48,908 bases of DNA from assembly GCA_016933025.1 (NCBI GenBank), contig JAFGBT010000016.1, forward strand, positions 1 to 48,908. The letters run 5' to 3'. The stretch's first letter is position 1. Every line of letters starts with the position of its first letter. The position numbers were made by a program, and so were the translations under genes. This document shows, piece after piece, positions 25,076 through 34,414 of this stretch. The DNA comes from Spirochaetota bacterium (GTDB lineage: Bacteria > Spirochaetota > UBA4802 > UBA5550). Below the pieces are notes generated by a model. The model was not told the DNA's origin. It did not search any database and worked only from the letters and a program-made list of their open reading frames with translations.

Positions 25076-26004
25076 AGGTCGGATTTTTCGGCACGCCGGA
25101 GCTCGCGGCCCGCGTCATGGCTGACCTGGCGCGGCTCCACGACATCGTCTTTGCCGTCACCGCCGAGGACAAGGCCGCGGGCAGGAACCGGGAGCTCCGG
25201 GCCTGTGAGGCGAAGAGCGAGGCCCTCAGGCTCGGCATACCGGTGCTCCAGCCGTCACGGCTCAACGACGGCGTTTTCATGGAAGCGATTCGCGGCCACG
25301 CGGCGGATATCTTCGTGGTGGTGGCTTACGGGAGCCTCATACCGCGCGCCGTGTTCGATCATCCCCCGCTGGGGACCCTCAACCTTCATCCTTCACTGCT
25401 GCCGAAATACCGGGGCGCGGCCCCGATCCAGTGGGCTCTGATAAACGGCGAGGCCGAGACCGGCATTACCGTACAGCTCATCAACGAGAGGCTGGACGCC
25501 GGCGATATCGTTCTTCAGCAAACCGTTCCCCTGACCGGGGACATGAACGCGGCGGGCCTGAACGAGATTGTCATCTCACGCGGCGCCGCTCTCCTCGACG
25601 AGGCGATTCGCCTCCTCGCCTCGGGGAACGCGGTCCCGGTGAAGCAGGACGAGTCAAAGGCCACCCACTGCGGCAAGATAGACCGCGGCGTTGCGGAAAT
25701 CGACTGGGGGAAGCCGGCGCACGATATCCATAACCTGGTGCGGGCGCTCAACCCGAAGCCCGGTGCCTTTTCAACGTTCAGGGGCGAGAACATCAAGATA
25801 TGGAAGACCTCCCTGCCCAGCGGCGACCTGCCCGGCGGCGCGGTGCCGGGGGGCATCATCCGCCATCAAAAAAAGAGGCTCCTCGCCGGAACCGGGAGCG
25901 GGTACATCGAGATACTATTGCTTCAGCCGGCGAACAAGAAGGTCATGGACGGCCTCTCCTTCATCAACGGCTACCGCCTGGCGCCGGACGACCGGTTCGA
26001 GTGA
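25072..26004 (+). CDS. fmt: methionyl-tRNA formyltransferase
   Basis: Adds the formyl group to initiator Met-tRNA from 10-formyl-THF. The catalytic domain has Asn104 and His106 in NLHPSLLPKYRGAAPIQ, and Asp145 in LDAGD; the C-terminal tRNA-binding domain follows from about 200. The N-terminal loop VTAEDKAAGRNREL takes the place of the usual PDRPAGRG loop, keeping AGR. 310 aa is normal. Translationally coupled to def. Confidence 0.95.
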   Translation: MKVGFFGTPELAARVMADLARLHDIVFAVTAEDKAAGRNRELRACEAKSEALRLGIPVLQPSRLNDGVFMEAIRGHAADIFVVVAYGSLIPRAVFDHPPLGTLNLHPSLLPKYRGAAPIQWALINGEAETGITVQLINERLDAGDIVLQQTVPLTGDMNAAGLNEIVISRGAALLDEAIRLLASGNAVPVKQDESKATHCGKIDRGVAEIDWGKPAHDIHNLVRALNPKPGAFSTFRGENIKIWKTSLPSGDLPGGAVPGGIIRHQKKRLLAGTGSGYIEILLLQPANKKVMDGLSFINGYRLAPDDRFE

Positions 26005-26168
26005 TCAGGCCCTACCGTCCGCCCGGCGCGCCCGCGGCTCATCCATCCCCGTATCCGTACGGGTTTATAAAACCGGTCGACAGCCGTGTGAAATCGTGAT
26101 ACGCTCGCGTCCGATAACGCCGAATCCGGGATGTCCGCCTCCCGATACGGCACTGCACAGGGGTAGCT

Positions 26169-27158
26169 ATGAAAATGCTCGTCACCGGCGCGACCGGGTT
26201 CATCGGTTCGGTACTGGTAAGGGAGCTTGTTAAAAAGGGGCATGCCGTCAGGGGGATGGCCATGCCGGGCGAGGACACGTCGTCGATCGAGAAGCTCGGC
26301 GTCGAGGTCTTTCGGGGGGACCTCACCGTGCCGATGACCCTCATCGGCATCTGCAACGGCATCGATACCGTGTTCCACTGCGCCGCGCGGGTGACAGACT
26401 GGGGTTCAAAAAAAGAGTTCTACGCCGCGATATACAATGCCACGGAAAATCTTATAAAAGAAGCTGCGGGGAAAGCCTCCCGGTTTGTGTATATAAGCTC
26501 GATAGCGGCCCTCGGCCTGGGGCGCCACATGAAGGGCCTCACCGAGGCGGACACGGCCGAGAAGTCGGGCGTGCCGTACAACGACGCCAAGCTTGATACG
26601 GAGAAGCTCGTGACGGAGTATCACCGGGACGGCCTCATCGCCGCCACCATCGTGCGGCCGGCGAACGTCACCGGCCCGGGGAGCGTATGGGTGCGCGACG
26701 TGGTGGAGCGGCTGATGAGCATTACCGGCATCCCCCTCTTCGACGGCGGGAAATACAACTCGAGCTTCGTGTACGTGGACAGCCTGGTCGACGGCATTGT
26801 CCGGGCCGGCACCATGGACATCGCGAAGGGGAAGCTCTACCATGTGCGCGACGACTGGGCCGTGACCTGGAAGGAGTACCTCACCGACCTCGGCTCATAC
26901 GTCGGCAAAAAGCCGCGGGGTAACATTCCCTTCGTCCTCGCCTGGTACGCGGGCATGGTGATCGAGCTGCTCCTCACGCCCCTCGGCATTCGCCCGCCGC
27001 TGACGCGGCTCGTCACCGGCACCATGGGAAGGGACAACGATGTGGACAACTCTCTGGCAAAACGAGAGCTCGGGTGGAAGACGACCGTGCCCTACCGCGA
27101 TGCAATGGAAAAGACGTTCGAATGGGTACGTGAGCAGTTCGGCGCGCGGCGCGGGTAG
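26169..27158 (+). CDS. extended SDR: NAD-dependent epimerase/dehydratase or 3-beta-HSD-like
   Basis: 329 aa with the Rossmann motif VTGATGFIGS (5-14), VFHCAARVTD, SSIAALG and the catalytic Tyr-x3-Lys in PYNDAKLDTEKLV (about residues 138-142). The sequence resembles the 3-beta-hydroxysteroid dehydrogenase-like group that acts on hydrophobic or sugar-nucleotide substrates; which one is unknown. The 3' half includes a hydrophobic segment (FVLAWYAGMVIELLL). AGGGG precedes the ATG. Confidence 0.87.
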   Translation: MKMLVTGATGFIGSVLVRELVKKGHAVRGMAMPGEDTSSIEKLGVEVFRGDLTVPMTLIGICNGIDTVFHCAARVTDWGSKKEFYAAIYNATENLIKEAAGKASRFVYISSIAALGLGRHMKGLTEADTAEKSGVPYNDAKLDTEKLVTEYHRDGLIAATIVRPANVTGPGSVWVRDVVERLMSITGIPLFDGGKYNSSFVYVDSLVDGIVRAGTMDIAKGKLYHVRDDWAVTWKEYLTDLGSYVGKKPRGNIPFVLAWYAGMVIELLLTPLGIRPPLTRLVTGTMGRDNDVDNSLAKRELGWKTTVPYRDAMEKTFEWVREQFGARRG

Positions 27159-27277
27159 GGCGGCCAATTTTTTATTCTGCGCCGCATATTGTTATTGCTA
27201 TTTTTTCAATTTTTAATCATACAGGGGAAGGGCGCGGCATGCCGCGCAGCATGGTTTCCTGCCAGGAGGTGATAGTC

Positions 27278-27889
27278 ATGCTGCTCGAAGATATCCTGTC
27301 GGATTCTCATTTCAGGGAGCGCGTGCAGGGCATAGCCCTTGATGCGCGCAAAAGGCTTGGGGTCGATCTCCCGGTGCACCAGCTCGGCGTGGTGGTCCCC
27401 GACGCCGTGGCCGCATCCGCCGAGCTCGAAAGGGCGGGGATACGGCCCTTCCTCCTTCTGGGCGGGTCCGCCAGGCTCTGGAAGGAACGGGGTGGAGAGC
27501 GGACGATGACGAGCCGCATCGGTTTCGGGTACCGGGACGGCATCGAGATCGAGCTCCTCGAGCCGGGGACCGGCTCCGATTTTTATCGGCGGAGCCTTGA
27601 CGCGAAGGGGAGGCCGTACATCCAGCACCTCGGCTTCCTGGTGCGCGACGTGGACGAGTGGGCGAAAAAACTGGAAGACGGCGGGTGCCCGATATACGTG
27701 CGCGGGAGGCTCAGGACGGGTCCGCTCCGCATCGAGTTCGCCTACATGGACACGGAACAGGAGGCGGGACTGATCCTCGAGTTCATCTGCCACAGGCTTT
27801 TCGGCATACGGATCAAGCCGCCGGTATGGTTCCAGCAGTTCCTGGGGTTCGTAGAGAAGAAGAGCGGGAAGCGTTGGATTGAAGTATGA
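27278..27889 (+). CDS. VOC-superfamily (glyoxalase-like) protein
   Basis: 203 aa with two beta-alpha-beta-beta-beta halves. Candidate metal ligands occur at the expected places: His in PVHQLGVVVPD, Glu in IEIELLEPG, His in YIQHLGFLVRDVDEW and Glu in LILEFICH. Members are lyases, isomerases or dioxygenases; the substrate is unknown. ATG 27278 is chosen because AGGAGGT lies 7 nt upstream; the earlier ATG at 27239 has none. A C-terminal aromatic tail (PPVWFQQFLGFVEKK) is an extension beyond the fold. Confidence 0.78.
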   Translation: MLLEDILSDSHFRERVQGIALDARKRLGVDLPVHQLGVVVPDAVAASAELERAGIRPFLLLGGSARLWKERGGERTMTSRIGFGYRDGIEIELLEPGTGSDFYRRSLDAKGRPYIQHLGFLVRDVDEWAKKLEDGGCPIYVRGRLRTGPLRIEFAYMDTEQEAGLILEFICHRLFGIRIKPPVWFQQFLGFVEKKSGKRWIEV

Positions 27890-27913
27890 TTTGTCCCTTG
27901 ACAGCTGGATCAT

Positions 27914-28088
27914 AATCCCCCTAAATCCCCCAGAGGGGGATGTGCCTTCACCCCCGCCCACTGAGTGACAGGATGTCACGAATGCAGCAGCGTACAGGAT
28001 GTACAAGCTGCTGCCTCCCACAGGGAGAGGGGAGAGGATATCATATACATTTTCTTTAAGCCCCCCTCTGGGGGGTCGGGGGGGAGGG
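27914..28088. repeat. compound intergenic repeat block
   Basis: Contains the CCCCCTAAATCCCCC/GAGGGGG element (27916-27942), two mini-hairpins with fixed core (27965-27979 GTGACA-GGA-TGTCAC; 27992-28004 GTACA-GGA-TGTAC, the latter enclosed by GCAGCAGC and GCTGCTGC at 27984-28014), a degraded CCTCCC-ACA-GGGAGAGG element (28013-28032) and another GCCCCCCTC/GGGGGG element (28069-28088). It fills the gap between the VOC and amidase genes. Confidence 0.8.
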
Positions 28089-28115
28089 GGATTATAAAAC
28101 AGAATGGAGAGGCCA

Positions 28116-29558
28116 ATGAACGAAAAACTCCTGACCATGTCGGGCAAACAGATGGCGGAGATGATCCGCAAGGGCACGCTCACCTCCCGCGAAGCGGTCG
28201 AAGCGCATATCGAGCGGATACAGAAGGTGAATCCCTACATCAACGCGGTCGTGAAGGACCGGTTTGAGGATGCGCGGAAGGAGGCGGACGCCGCGGACCG
28301 GAAGGTGAAATCATCAAAGGGGAAAAATCTTCCTCCCTATCACGGCGTTCCCTGCACCATCAAGGAAGCCTACGCCTTCGCCGGTATGCCGAATACATCC
28401 GGGCTGATGGCGAGGAAGAACATTGTCGCGAAAGAGGACGCCACGGCCGTCGCCCGCCTCAGGAAGGCGGGCGTCATACCGCTCGGGGTCACCAACGTCC
28501 CGGAGCTCTGCATGTGGGTCGAGACCAATAACCTGATATACGGAAGGACGAAGAATCCCTACAATACCCGCCGCATCGCGGGCGGCAGTTCGGGCGGGGA
28601 GGGCGCCATCATAGGCGCCGGCGGCTCGCCCTTCGGCCTCGGGTCGGACATCGGCGGGTCAATCAGGATGCCGTCGTTTTTCAACGGCGTATTCGGGCAC
28701 AAGCCGACGGGCGGGCTGGTCGCCGGGACCGGCCACTACCCGATGGCGGAGAACGATGCGGCGCGGTACTGCACCTACGGCATCCTTTCGCGCCGGCCCG
28801 AGGACCTGATGCCCCTCATCAAGATCATCGCAGGCCCGGACGGCAAAGACATGTCCTGCCTGCCGTTCAAGCTGAAAGAACCCTCAGATTTTTCGCTTAA
28901 AGGGAGCACGGTCGTGTATATTGAAAGCAACGGCATGTTCCGGCCGAGCGCCGATTTGCGGGCCGCGCAGCGAAAATGTGCGGACCTATTCGAGAAGAAG
29001 GGGGCGCGCATCAGGGAGATACGGAACCCGAAGCTCAGGTACTCGTTTCTGATATGGTCGGATATGCTCTCGGCCGCTTCTGCCACGCCGTTCGGAGTGA
29101 TGCTCGGCAACGGGAAGATGCTCAACCTGCCGCTGGAATTTTTGAAGTGGCTGTTTCGCGCGTCCGATCACACCATTCCGGCGATAACGCTTTCCTTCCT
29201 CGAGGCGGTCAACAAGAAGGCAAAGGGCATGGTGAAGAAATTTGTGGCGATGGGGCACTCGCTGAAAGAGGAGCTGGTCTCGGAGATCGGCCGGAACGGA
29301 CTTCTTCTCTATCCGTCCTACCCGACGCCGGCGCCCCTTCACAACAAGCCGCTCATGACGCCGATGCACTTCGCCTACACCGCGATATTGAACATAATGG
29401 AATTCCCGGTGACGCAGGTTCCGCTGGGGCTTAACGAGAAGGGACTCCCCCTCGGCGTTCAGGTTGCCGCCCTTCACGGCAATGACCACATGACCATCGC
29501 CGCGGCCGGTGAGCTTGAGAAGGCGTTCGGCGGGTGGGTCCCGCCCTGGAATAAATAA
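28116..29558 (+). CDS. amidase-signature family hydrolase (FAAH-like)
   Basis: 480 aa with the full Ser-cisSer-Lys set: Lys83 in VPCTIKEAYAFAG, cis-Ser in AGGSSGGEGA (about 158) and nucleophile Ser182 in SDIGGSIR. The long hydrophobic C-terminal half resembles the fatty-acid amide hydrolase/animal-type branch rather than GatA, so it probably hydrolyses small or lipophilic amides and is not part of the GatCAB complex (no gatB or gatC nearby). ATG 28116 follows GGAGAGG at 5 nt. It ends at a strong bidirectional hairpin. Confidence 0.9.
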   Translation: MNEKLLTMSGKQMAEMIRKGTLTSREAVEAHIERIQKVNPYINAVVKDRFEDARKEADAADRKVKSSKGKNLPPYHGVPCTIKEAYAFAGMPNTSGLMARKNIVAKEDATAVARLRKAGVIPLGVTNVPELCMWVETNNLIYGRTKNPYNTRRIAGGSSGGEGAIIGAGGSPFGLGSDIGGSIRMPSFFNGVFGHKPTGGLVAGTGHYPMAENDAARYCTYGILSRRPEDLMPLIKIIAGPDGKDMSCLPFKLKEPSDFSLKGSTVVYIESNGMFRPSADLRAAQRKCADLFEKKGARIREIRNPKLRYSFLIWSDMLSAASATPFGVMLGNGKMLNLPLEFLKWLFRASDHTIPAITLSFLEAVNKKAKGMVKKFVAMGHSLKEELVSEIGRNGLLLYPSYPTPAPLHNKPLMTPMHFAYTAILNIMEFPVTQVPLGLNEKGLPLGVQVAALHGNDHMTIAAAGELEKAFGGWVPPWNK

Positions 29559-29560
29559 CT

Positions 29561-29603
29561 GTAGAAGGCGGGGCCCGCGTTTCACGCGGGCCCCGCCTTC
29601 TAC
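29561..29603. terminator. bidirectional terminator between amidase and helicase genes
   Basis: A perfect 19-bp inverted repeat (GTAGAAGGCGGGGCCCGCG and complement) with a 5-nt loop lies between the two convergent stops and touches the helicase stop codon by one base. The plus-strand side continues with CTTTTTCTTC. Its GAAGGCGGGG core recurs in the palindrome at 46552-46599. Confidence 0.8.
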
Positions 29604-31315
29604 TAATCCTTTTTCTTCTTCATCTTGTCGAACATGCTCCTGATGCCCTGCACCAGGGTTTTGGGCTTCGTCTTCTGGTCGCCGCCGATGACCCTGCCGG
29701 ACTTTTCGAAATTGTCGCCGTATTTCTTCCTGAAATACTCGAGCCGTTCTTCAGGCGTGGCGTCTCGTGAGATTCCCGGTTTCCTTTTTTTATCATGCTT
29801 TCGGTCGTGCTTCCTGTCCTTCTCCGGTTTCGCCTGGGGGGCGCGCGGTGCGGCTGTTTCCGCCTGCGGCTTTTTGCCGCGTCTTCTCCGCCGTTTATTC
29901 CTGGCCTGCTGGGCTCCGGCGTCCGCCGCGCCTTTTTCCGGCGACGGGGCCTGGGCGGGCCGCTGACCCTTCTGACGGCTGTCCTGGCGCTGTTCTCCCG
30001 CTTTCGCGCGGGTCTGTCTGGTTTCGCCGCCGGAGTCCGACTTCGCATGGTCGCGCTGCGGCGCTTTCGCGGACGGGCGGTTCCTGTCGCGGTCCTGCCG
30101 GTCGCGGCGGCGTTCGCCCGGGCGCGCGGCGCGCCGTTCGCCCCTCGGCTCCCTGCGGCCATGGATCGGCGCGCCCGTCGCCTCGACAATGAGATTTTCA
30201 TCAGCCCATTTCACCGGGATCTTCATGCCGATCAGCTTTTCGATCGGCGCGAGGTTGTACACGTCTTCCTCCGAGGCCAGGGAAATGGCCTTGCCGCTCT
30301 TGCCGGCACGTGCCGTCCTGCCGATGCGGTGGACGTAGTTCTGGTTGTCATCCGGAAGGTCGTAGTTGATCACCATGTCGAGATCCTCGATGTGAAGGCC
30401 GCGGCCCGCCACGTCCGTGGCGACCAGTATCTCGGTCTTGCCATGCTTGATAGCGTCGATGATCTTGAGCCGCTTTTTCTGGGGAAGGTCGCCCGATATG
30501 TAGTCGTTCTTCACCCCGTTGGCCGCAAGACGGCGCGAGACCCGTTCGGCCGTCCGCTTCATGTTGGTGAAAATGAGGACGCTCTTCGGCTTCTCCGCGC
30601 GGAGGATCCCGAGGAGGAGATTGAATTTCTCCTCCCTCCCTACGTGGTAGAGCTCCTGCGTGATCAGGTCGACCGTCAGGTGTTCCGGGTCTATCTCGAT
30701 CTCGACCGGCTCGTTCATGTATTCCCAGGCCAGGTGCTTGACGCGCTGGTCCAGGGTCGCGCTGTAGAGCATGGTGAGCCGCCGGTCGGCAGGCACCATC
30801 CGCTTGAGCATGTAGCGGATGTCGGGTATGAAGCCCATGTCGAACATCCGGTCGGCCTCGTCGATGACGAGTATCTCGAACTTGAGGAAGTCGATCTTTC
30901 CCGACTTCTGGTAGTCGATGAGCCGCCCGGGCGTGCCGATGTAGAGGTTGAGGTCCCCCCTGAGGAGCTGGTCCTGCGTCGCGTATCCCACGCCGCCGTA
31001 GAAACAGCCGATCTTCAGGCCGCAGTGTTTGCCGAGGACCCGCGCGTCCTGCTCCACCTGGACGGCGAGCTCCCGCGTCGGGGTGAGTACCAGAGCCCTT
31101 TTGTGGCGGTAGTTCTCCCCGGTCAGGAAAAGATTGAAGATGGTGATAAGAAAGGCCGCGGTTTTGCCCGTGCCGGTCTGCGACTGCACCATGACATCGG
31201 TGCCCGCGAGGGATTTCTGGAAGGTCGACGCCTGCACGGGCGTGCACTCTGTAAATCCGGCGTCCTCGATGCCGCGCATGACGGATGGATTAAGGTTTAA
31301 TTCTGTGAATAGCAT
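29603..31315 (-). CDS. DEAD-box RNA helicase with basic C-terminal tail
   Basis: 570 aa. The helicase core has the Q motif (about 21-28), motif I SQTGTGKT (45-52), DEAD (152-155), SAT (185-187) and motif VI HRIGRTARAG. It unwinds RNA in ribosome assembly or decay; closest in style to RhlE/RhlB. From about residue 385 a 180-residue Arg/Lys-rich, low-complexity tail follows, then a short folded end (TPEERLEYFRKKYGDNFEKS). AAGGAG precedes the ATG. The high GC of the tail creates a 501-codon false frame on the other strand. Confidence 0.93.
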   Translation of the reverse strand: MLFTELNLNPSVMRGIEDAGFTECTPVQASTFQKSLAGTDVMVQSQTGTGKTAAFLITIFNLFLTGENYRHKRALVLTPTRELAVQVEQDARVLGKHCGLKIGCFYGGVGYATQDQLLRGDLNLYIGTPGRLIDYQKSGKIDFLKFEILVIDEADRMFDMGFIPDIRYMLKRMVPADRRLTMLYSATLDQRVKHLAWEYMNEPVEIEIDPEHLTVDLITQELYHVGREEKFNLLLGILRAEKPKSVLIFTNMKRTAERVSRRLAANGVKNDYISGDLPQKKRLKIIDAIKHGKTEILVATDVAGRGLHIEDLDMVINYDLPDDNQNYVHRIGRTARAGKSGKAISLASEEDVYNLAPIEKLIGMKIPVKWADENLIVEATGAPIHGRREPRGERRAARPGERRRDRQDRDRNRPSAKAPQRDHAKSDSGGETRQTRAKAGEQRQDSRQKGQRPAQAPSPEKGAADAGAQQARNKRRRRRGKKPQAETAAPRAPQAKPEKDRKHDRKHDKKRKPGISRDATPEERLEYFRKKYGDNFEKSGRVIGGDQKTKPKTLVQGIRSMFDKMKKKKD

Positions 31316-31601
31316 AGTCTCCTTGTGCTGCAGTGTAATTAATATCTCCTCATTCTGCTTTTCGGTATTATTGTCAATACAATTATTTTTTTGCCGCGGC
31401 CATATGTCACATCGACTTCCGGGGCGGTGATTGCATCTGCCGCGCCCCGGGTTTCGCGCGGGACCGGGTGCGCAGAATATTTATTGACAAATATCTTACA
31501 ATTGGCCCATACTATATTGGATTTTCCTGCGGTGGCTCGCGGACGGAACGATAACGATGATTTTCAATGGTCCGGGGCTCCGATTTGCTCCGGCCGGGAC
31601 T

Positions 31602-31898
31602 ATGGGATTGCACACAGACACGTACGATGACGATGAAATCGCCAGGGAAAAGCGGAAGGCCCGGGAACTGCGCCGGACAGCCTGGTGGCGGAAAAAGATC
31701 GCGTCGGGCGTCTGCTTCTACTGCGGCAGGAAGGTCCGTCCCGGTGACCTGACCATGGATCACAGGATTCCCCTTGGACGGGGCGGCACGTCGGACCGGA
31801 TCAACATAGTCGCCGCCTGCAAGGAGTGCAATAATAAGAAGAAACACCTTCTCCCGACGGAATGGGAGGAATACATGAGTTCGTTGAAGTCAAAATAG
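31602..31898 (+). CDS. small HNH endonuclease-like protein
   Basis: 98 aa with a zinc-binding HNH fold: CFYCGRKV (Cys38, Cys41), DHRIPLGRGG (Asp53-His54) and ACKECNNKKK (Cys73, Cys76, Asn77). The family is widespread as a stand-alone chromosomal gene; a nicking or repair role is presumed. ATG 31602 agrees with the usual N-terminus (DDDEIAREKRKARELR) but has only a weak ribosome site; an in-frame ATG at 31557 would add 15 residues. It ends 9 nt before the next gene, so the two probably form an operon. Confidence 0.85.
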   Translation: MGLHTDTYDDDEIAREKRKARELRRTAWWRKKIASGVCFYCGRKVRPGDLTMDHRIPLGRGGTSDRINIVAACKECNNKKKHLLPTEWEEYMSSLKSK

Positions 31899-31907
31899 GA
31901 TGACGGT

Positions 31908-34337
31908 ATGGCTGAGAAGATGGAACAACTGAGGAGCGGCCAGGTCCTGTTCGCGCAGGGCGAGAAGCCGACCGGCCTGTATATGCTGAGCGAGGGGACG
32001 GTTGAAATACTCTCCGCCTCCGACGAGTATGACGGGCTGGACCGGGGCATCATCATGTCCCGGAGCAAGCGGGTCGGCATTCTGACCGGCAAAACGCTTC
32101 TCTCCGGCTTTTCACCGCATCTCAACGGGCCGTACACCCGGAGCATCCGCGCGGTCACCGATGCCTCCCTGACCAGGTATACCCTTCCGCCCGGGGGCAT
32201 CCAGGGCTACGCCGATTCCGACCCGGCGCAGGCGCTCAACATACTACGCCACCTGTACAACAACATCAGGGCGGTCAGCGGCACCGTCGCCCGGTACGCC
32301 AAGCTCTACCAGACCGCATGCATGATGTCCGACAACATGGGGCTGATGTACAAGGAGCTGTCCGAGACGAACACATGCGAGCGCCTTCACCGGAGCGCGG
32401 AGGAGACGCACCGGAAATTCAGGGCGAAGGGGGGAGGCTGCCCCTCGCTGTTCGGGGCCCGGTTTCTGGTGACCGATAACAGCTCGTTCCTCGGCAAAGC
32501 CTATCGACTCCCGGAGGCGGCGCAGGAACAGCCGAACACGAAATTCGACGATTTTATTTTGAAAACCATACAACTCGAGCAAAAGGTGGTGGTCCCCATG
32601 TTCAAGGCGGACCCGACCATGGCGTCGAGCATGTACGACGGCCTTACGGAGAGCTTCACCGCGACCCTTGACCGCATCGAGAAAATCGGGCATTTCGCCG
32701 ACAAGGAGCTGTCCATTCTCTTCGGAGACGCGGACAGCTGGGCCTCCTACCTCATCGACGCCGGCGGTATCGGGGAGTGGGAACGGAGCGGCAAGTGCGA
32801 GCCTGAATTCGTGAAGAACCTTCTGTCGCTTCTGGTAAAGGTGAACGGCCTGTACGAGGAGCTCACCGGCAGGAAGATGACCGCCCTGTTCCCTTCTATC
32901 CGGCGGATACACCAGTACTATTCCTCCGGGAAATCGGGGGGCGAGGCGGCGTCGAAGGCCGAGGCCCCGGCGGTCATATCAAGCGGGGCGCTGAACAAGT
33001 CGATCCAGCAGATATTCGAGTTCGCCGTGGTGCAGAGGGACTTCAAGACCCGTTTCCTCAAACTCCTGAACGAGTTCAAGAACGCCAAGAACCCGTTCAA
33101 CACCGAGCAGGAGGGGCGGAAGCTGCGGCGGCACATCACCTCCCTCTACTGGGACCTGTACAAGCAGACCTACATACGGAGCATGAGCGAGACGGCCGTG
33201 CCGCGGCCGGTGCAGATGATGCTCAATTTCGGCTTCCTTGACGAGGGGCTTCTGGAGGAGCAGCAGGTGGCGGACCTCACCGAGCTCTCGCGCTTAAGGG
33301 AGAAGAGCAGGGAGATCCCGGTGCTCATGGAGACCGAGTTCCTTTCGATGATCTATGAGGGAAAGGTCGAGCCGAGCATCACCGAGATGGGACTCAACTA
33401 TCAGGGCTACCTGGACGACCTGGAAAAGCGGCGGAGCAAGAAGGAGCGGGAGGACGCGCGGAAGGTAGACGAGCACATGGCCAAGACCATATACGAGATC
33501 GGACAGCGCCTGGCCACGACCGCGGCGATCTGCTCCGGCTCGACCGCGACCGCCTTTCCCATCCTCACCTCGCTCATGGTGCGGGGGAGCCTCAAGCAGC
33601 TCTACACCTACAAGAAGAACGTGGAATCGATCGCGAAGGAGATCCGGGACATAGATTTTTCCGTGTTTTACCGGGAGACCGTCCTCAAGATGGGAGAGGC
33701 CCGTGAGATCATTCAGGAGGAGGTGGTCCCCTATTTCATCCTCCTCCCCATCTTCGGCAGCAGAACCCTTCTCTGGCAGGACATGACCGGGACAAACAAG
33801 AGGAGCCGGGGGAGGATCGTGGTCCCCGTGTTCTTCATCGGCGACCTGACGCGGAGCCTGGTCCACACCTTCGCCAGCTTCCGGTGGGAGCTGAACCGGG
33901 ACATCAAGGGCGCCATGTGGGCCGACCCGATCGACGGCGGCGTCACGGGCGAGTATTTCGATTACGTCAACAACTTCAAGAAGAATACCAAGCTCTCAGT
34001 GGAGGCCAAGGAGAAGATCGACGAGCGGTTCCGCAGCGTCAGGAATAACCGCGACCGGTTCGCCGACGACTACATCCAGTGGGTCCTCTACGAGAAGGAC
34101 GGCATCATGAAGCTCAACAACGTGGTGCGCGAGATGTTCTTCCGCCACATCCCGTTCCGCAAGGACCTGCGCGAGAAGCTGGAGGCGATGCCCGCCTTCA
34201 CCCAGCCCGCGACCCGGTACAAGAACGTGCACAAGCGCGAGGTGGAGGCCTACGAGCGTAAGTTCAAGAAGTACCATGACGAGCACGGCCAGCTTCCGGA
34301 GGAGCTGCGGAAGTTTTTCGAGTTTCTTAACCTGTGA
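31908..34337 (+). CDS. large cyclic-nucleotide-binding-domain protein
   Basis: 809 aa. Residues about 5-125 form a CNB domain (LRSGQVLFAQGEKPTGLYML, GTVEIL, then an altered phosphate-binding cassette region). The remaining 680 residues are helical and of no family I recognise, without membrane helices or a catalytic motif (for example LRRHITSLYWDLYKQTYIRS, VVPVFFIGDLTRSLVHTFAS). Proteins of this type are familiar from spirochaetes. The canonical cAMP-contact Arg/Glu are not evident, so ligand binding is uncertain. Confidence 0.78.
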   Translation: MAEKMEQLRSGQVLFAQGEKPTGLYMLSEGTVEILSASDEYDGLDRGIIMSRSKRVGILTGKTLLSGFSPHLNGPYTRSIRAVTDASLTRYTLPPGGIQGYADSDPAQALNILRHLYNNIRAVSGTVARYAKLYQTACMMSDNMGLMYKELSETNTCERLHRSAEETHRKFRAKGGGCPSLFGARFLVTDNSSFLGKAYRLPEAAQEQPNTKFDDFILKTIQLEQKVVVPMFKADPTMASSMYDGLTESFTATLDRIEKIGHFADKELSILFGDADSWASYLIDAGGIGEWERSGKCEPEFVKNLLSLLVKVNGLYEELTGRKMTALFPSIRRIHQYYSSGKSGGEAASKAEAPAVISSGALNKSIQQIFEFAVVQRDFKTRFLKLLNEFKNAKNPFNTEQEGRKLRRHITSLYWDLYKQTYIRSMSETAVPRPVQMMLNFGFLDEGLLEEQQVADLTELSRLREKSREIPVLMETEFLSMIYEGKVEPSITEMGLNYQGYLDDLEKRRSKKEREDARKVDEHMAKTIYEIGQRLATTAAICSGSTATAFPILTSLMVRGSLKQLYTYKKNVESIAKEIRDIDFSVFYRETVLKMGEAREIIQEEVVPYFILLPIFGSRTLLWQDMTGTNKRSRGRIVVPVFFIGDLTRSLVHTFASFRWELNRDIKGAMWADPIDGGVTGEYFDYVNNFKKNTKLSVEAKEKIDERFRSVRNNRDRFADDYIQWVLYEKDGIMKLNNVVREMFFRHIPFRKDLREKLEAMPAFTQPATRYKNVHKREVEAYERKFKKYHDEHGQLPEELRKFFEFLNL

Positions 34338-34414
34338 CCGTTTTTGCTCACATCACTCTCTTTTTTGCCGCCGGCCCGGGATGATGGAGTTTTTTCTATA
34401 ACGGGAAATAAGCG

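Noticed and set aside
29795..31300. 501-codon plus-strand frame
   Set aside because: Mirror of the DEAD-box helicase, whose motifs are all intact; caused by high GC and the Arg-rich tail.
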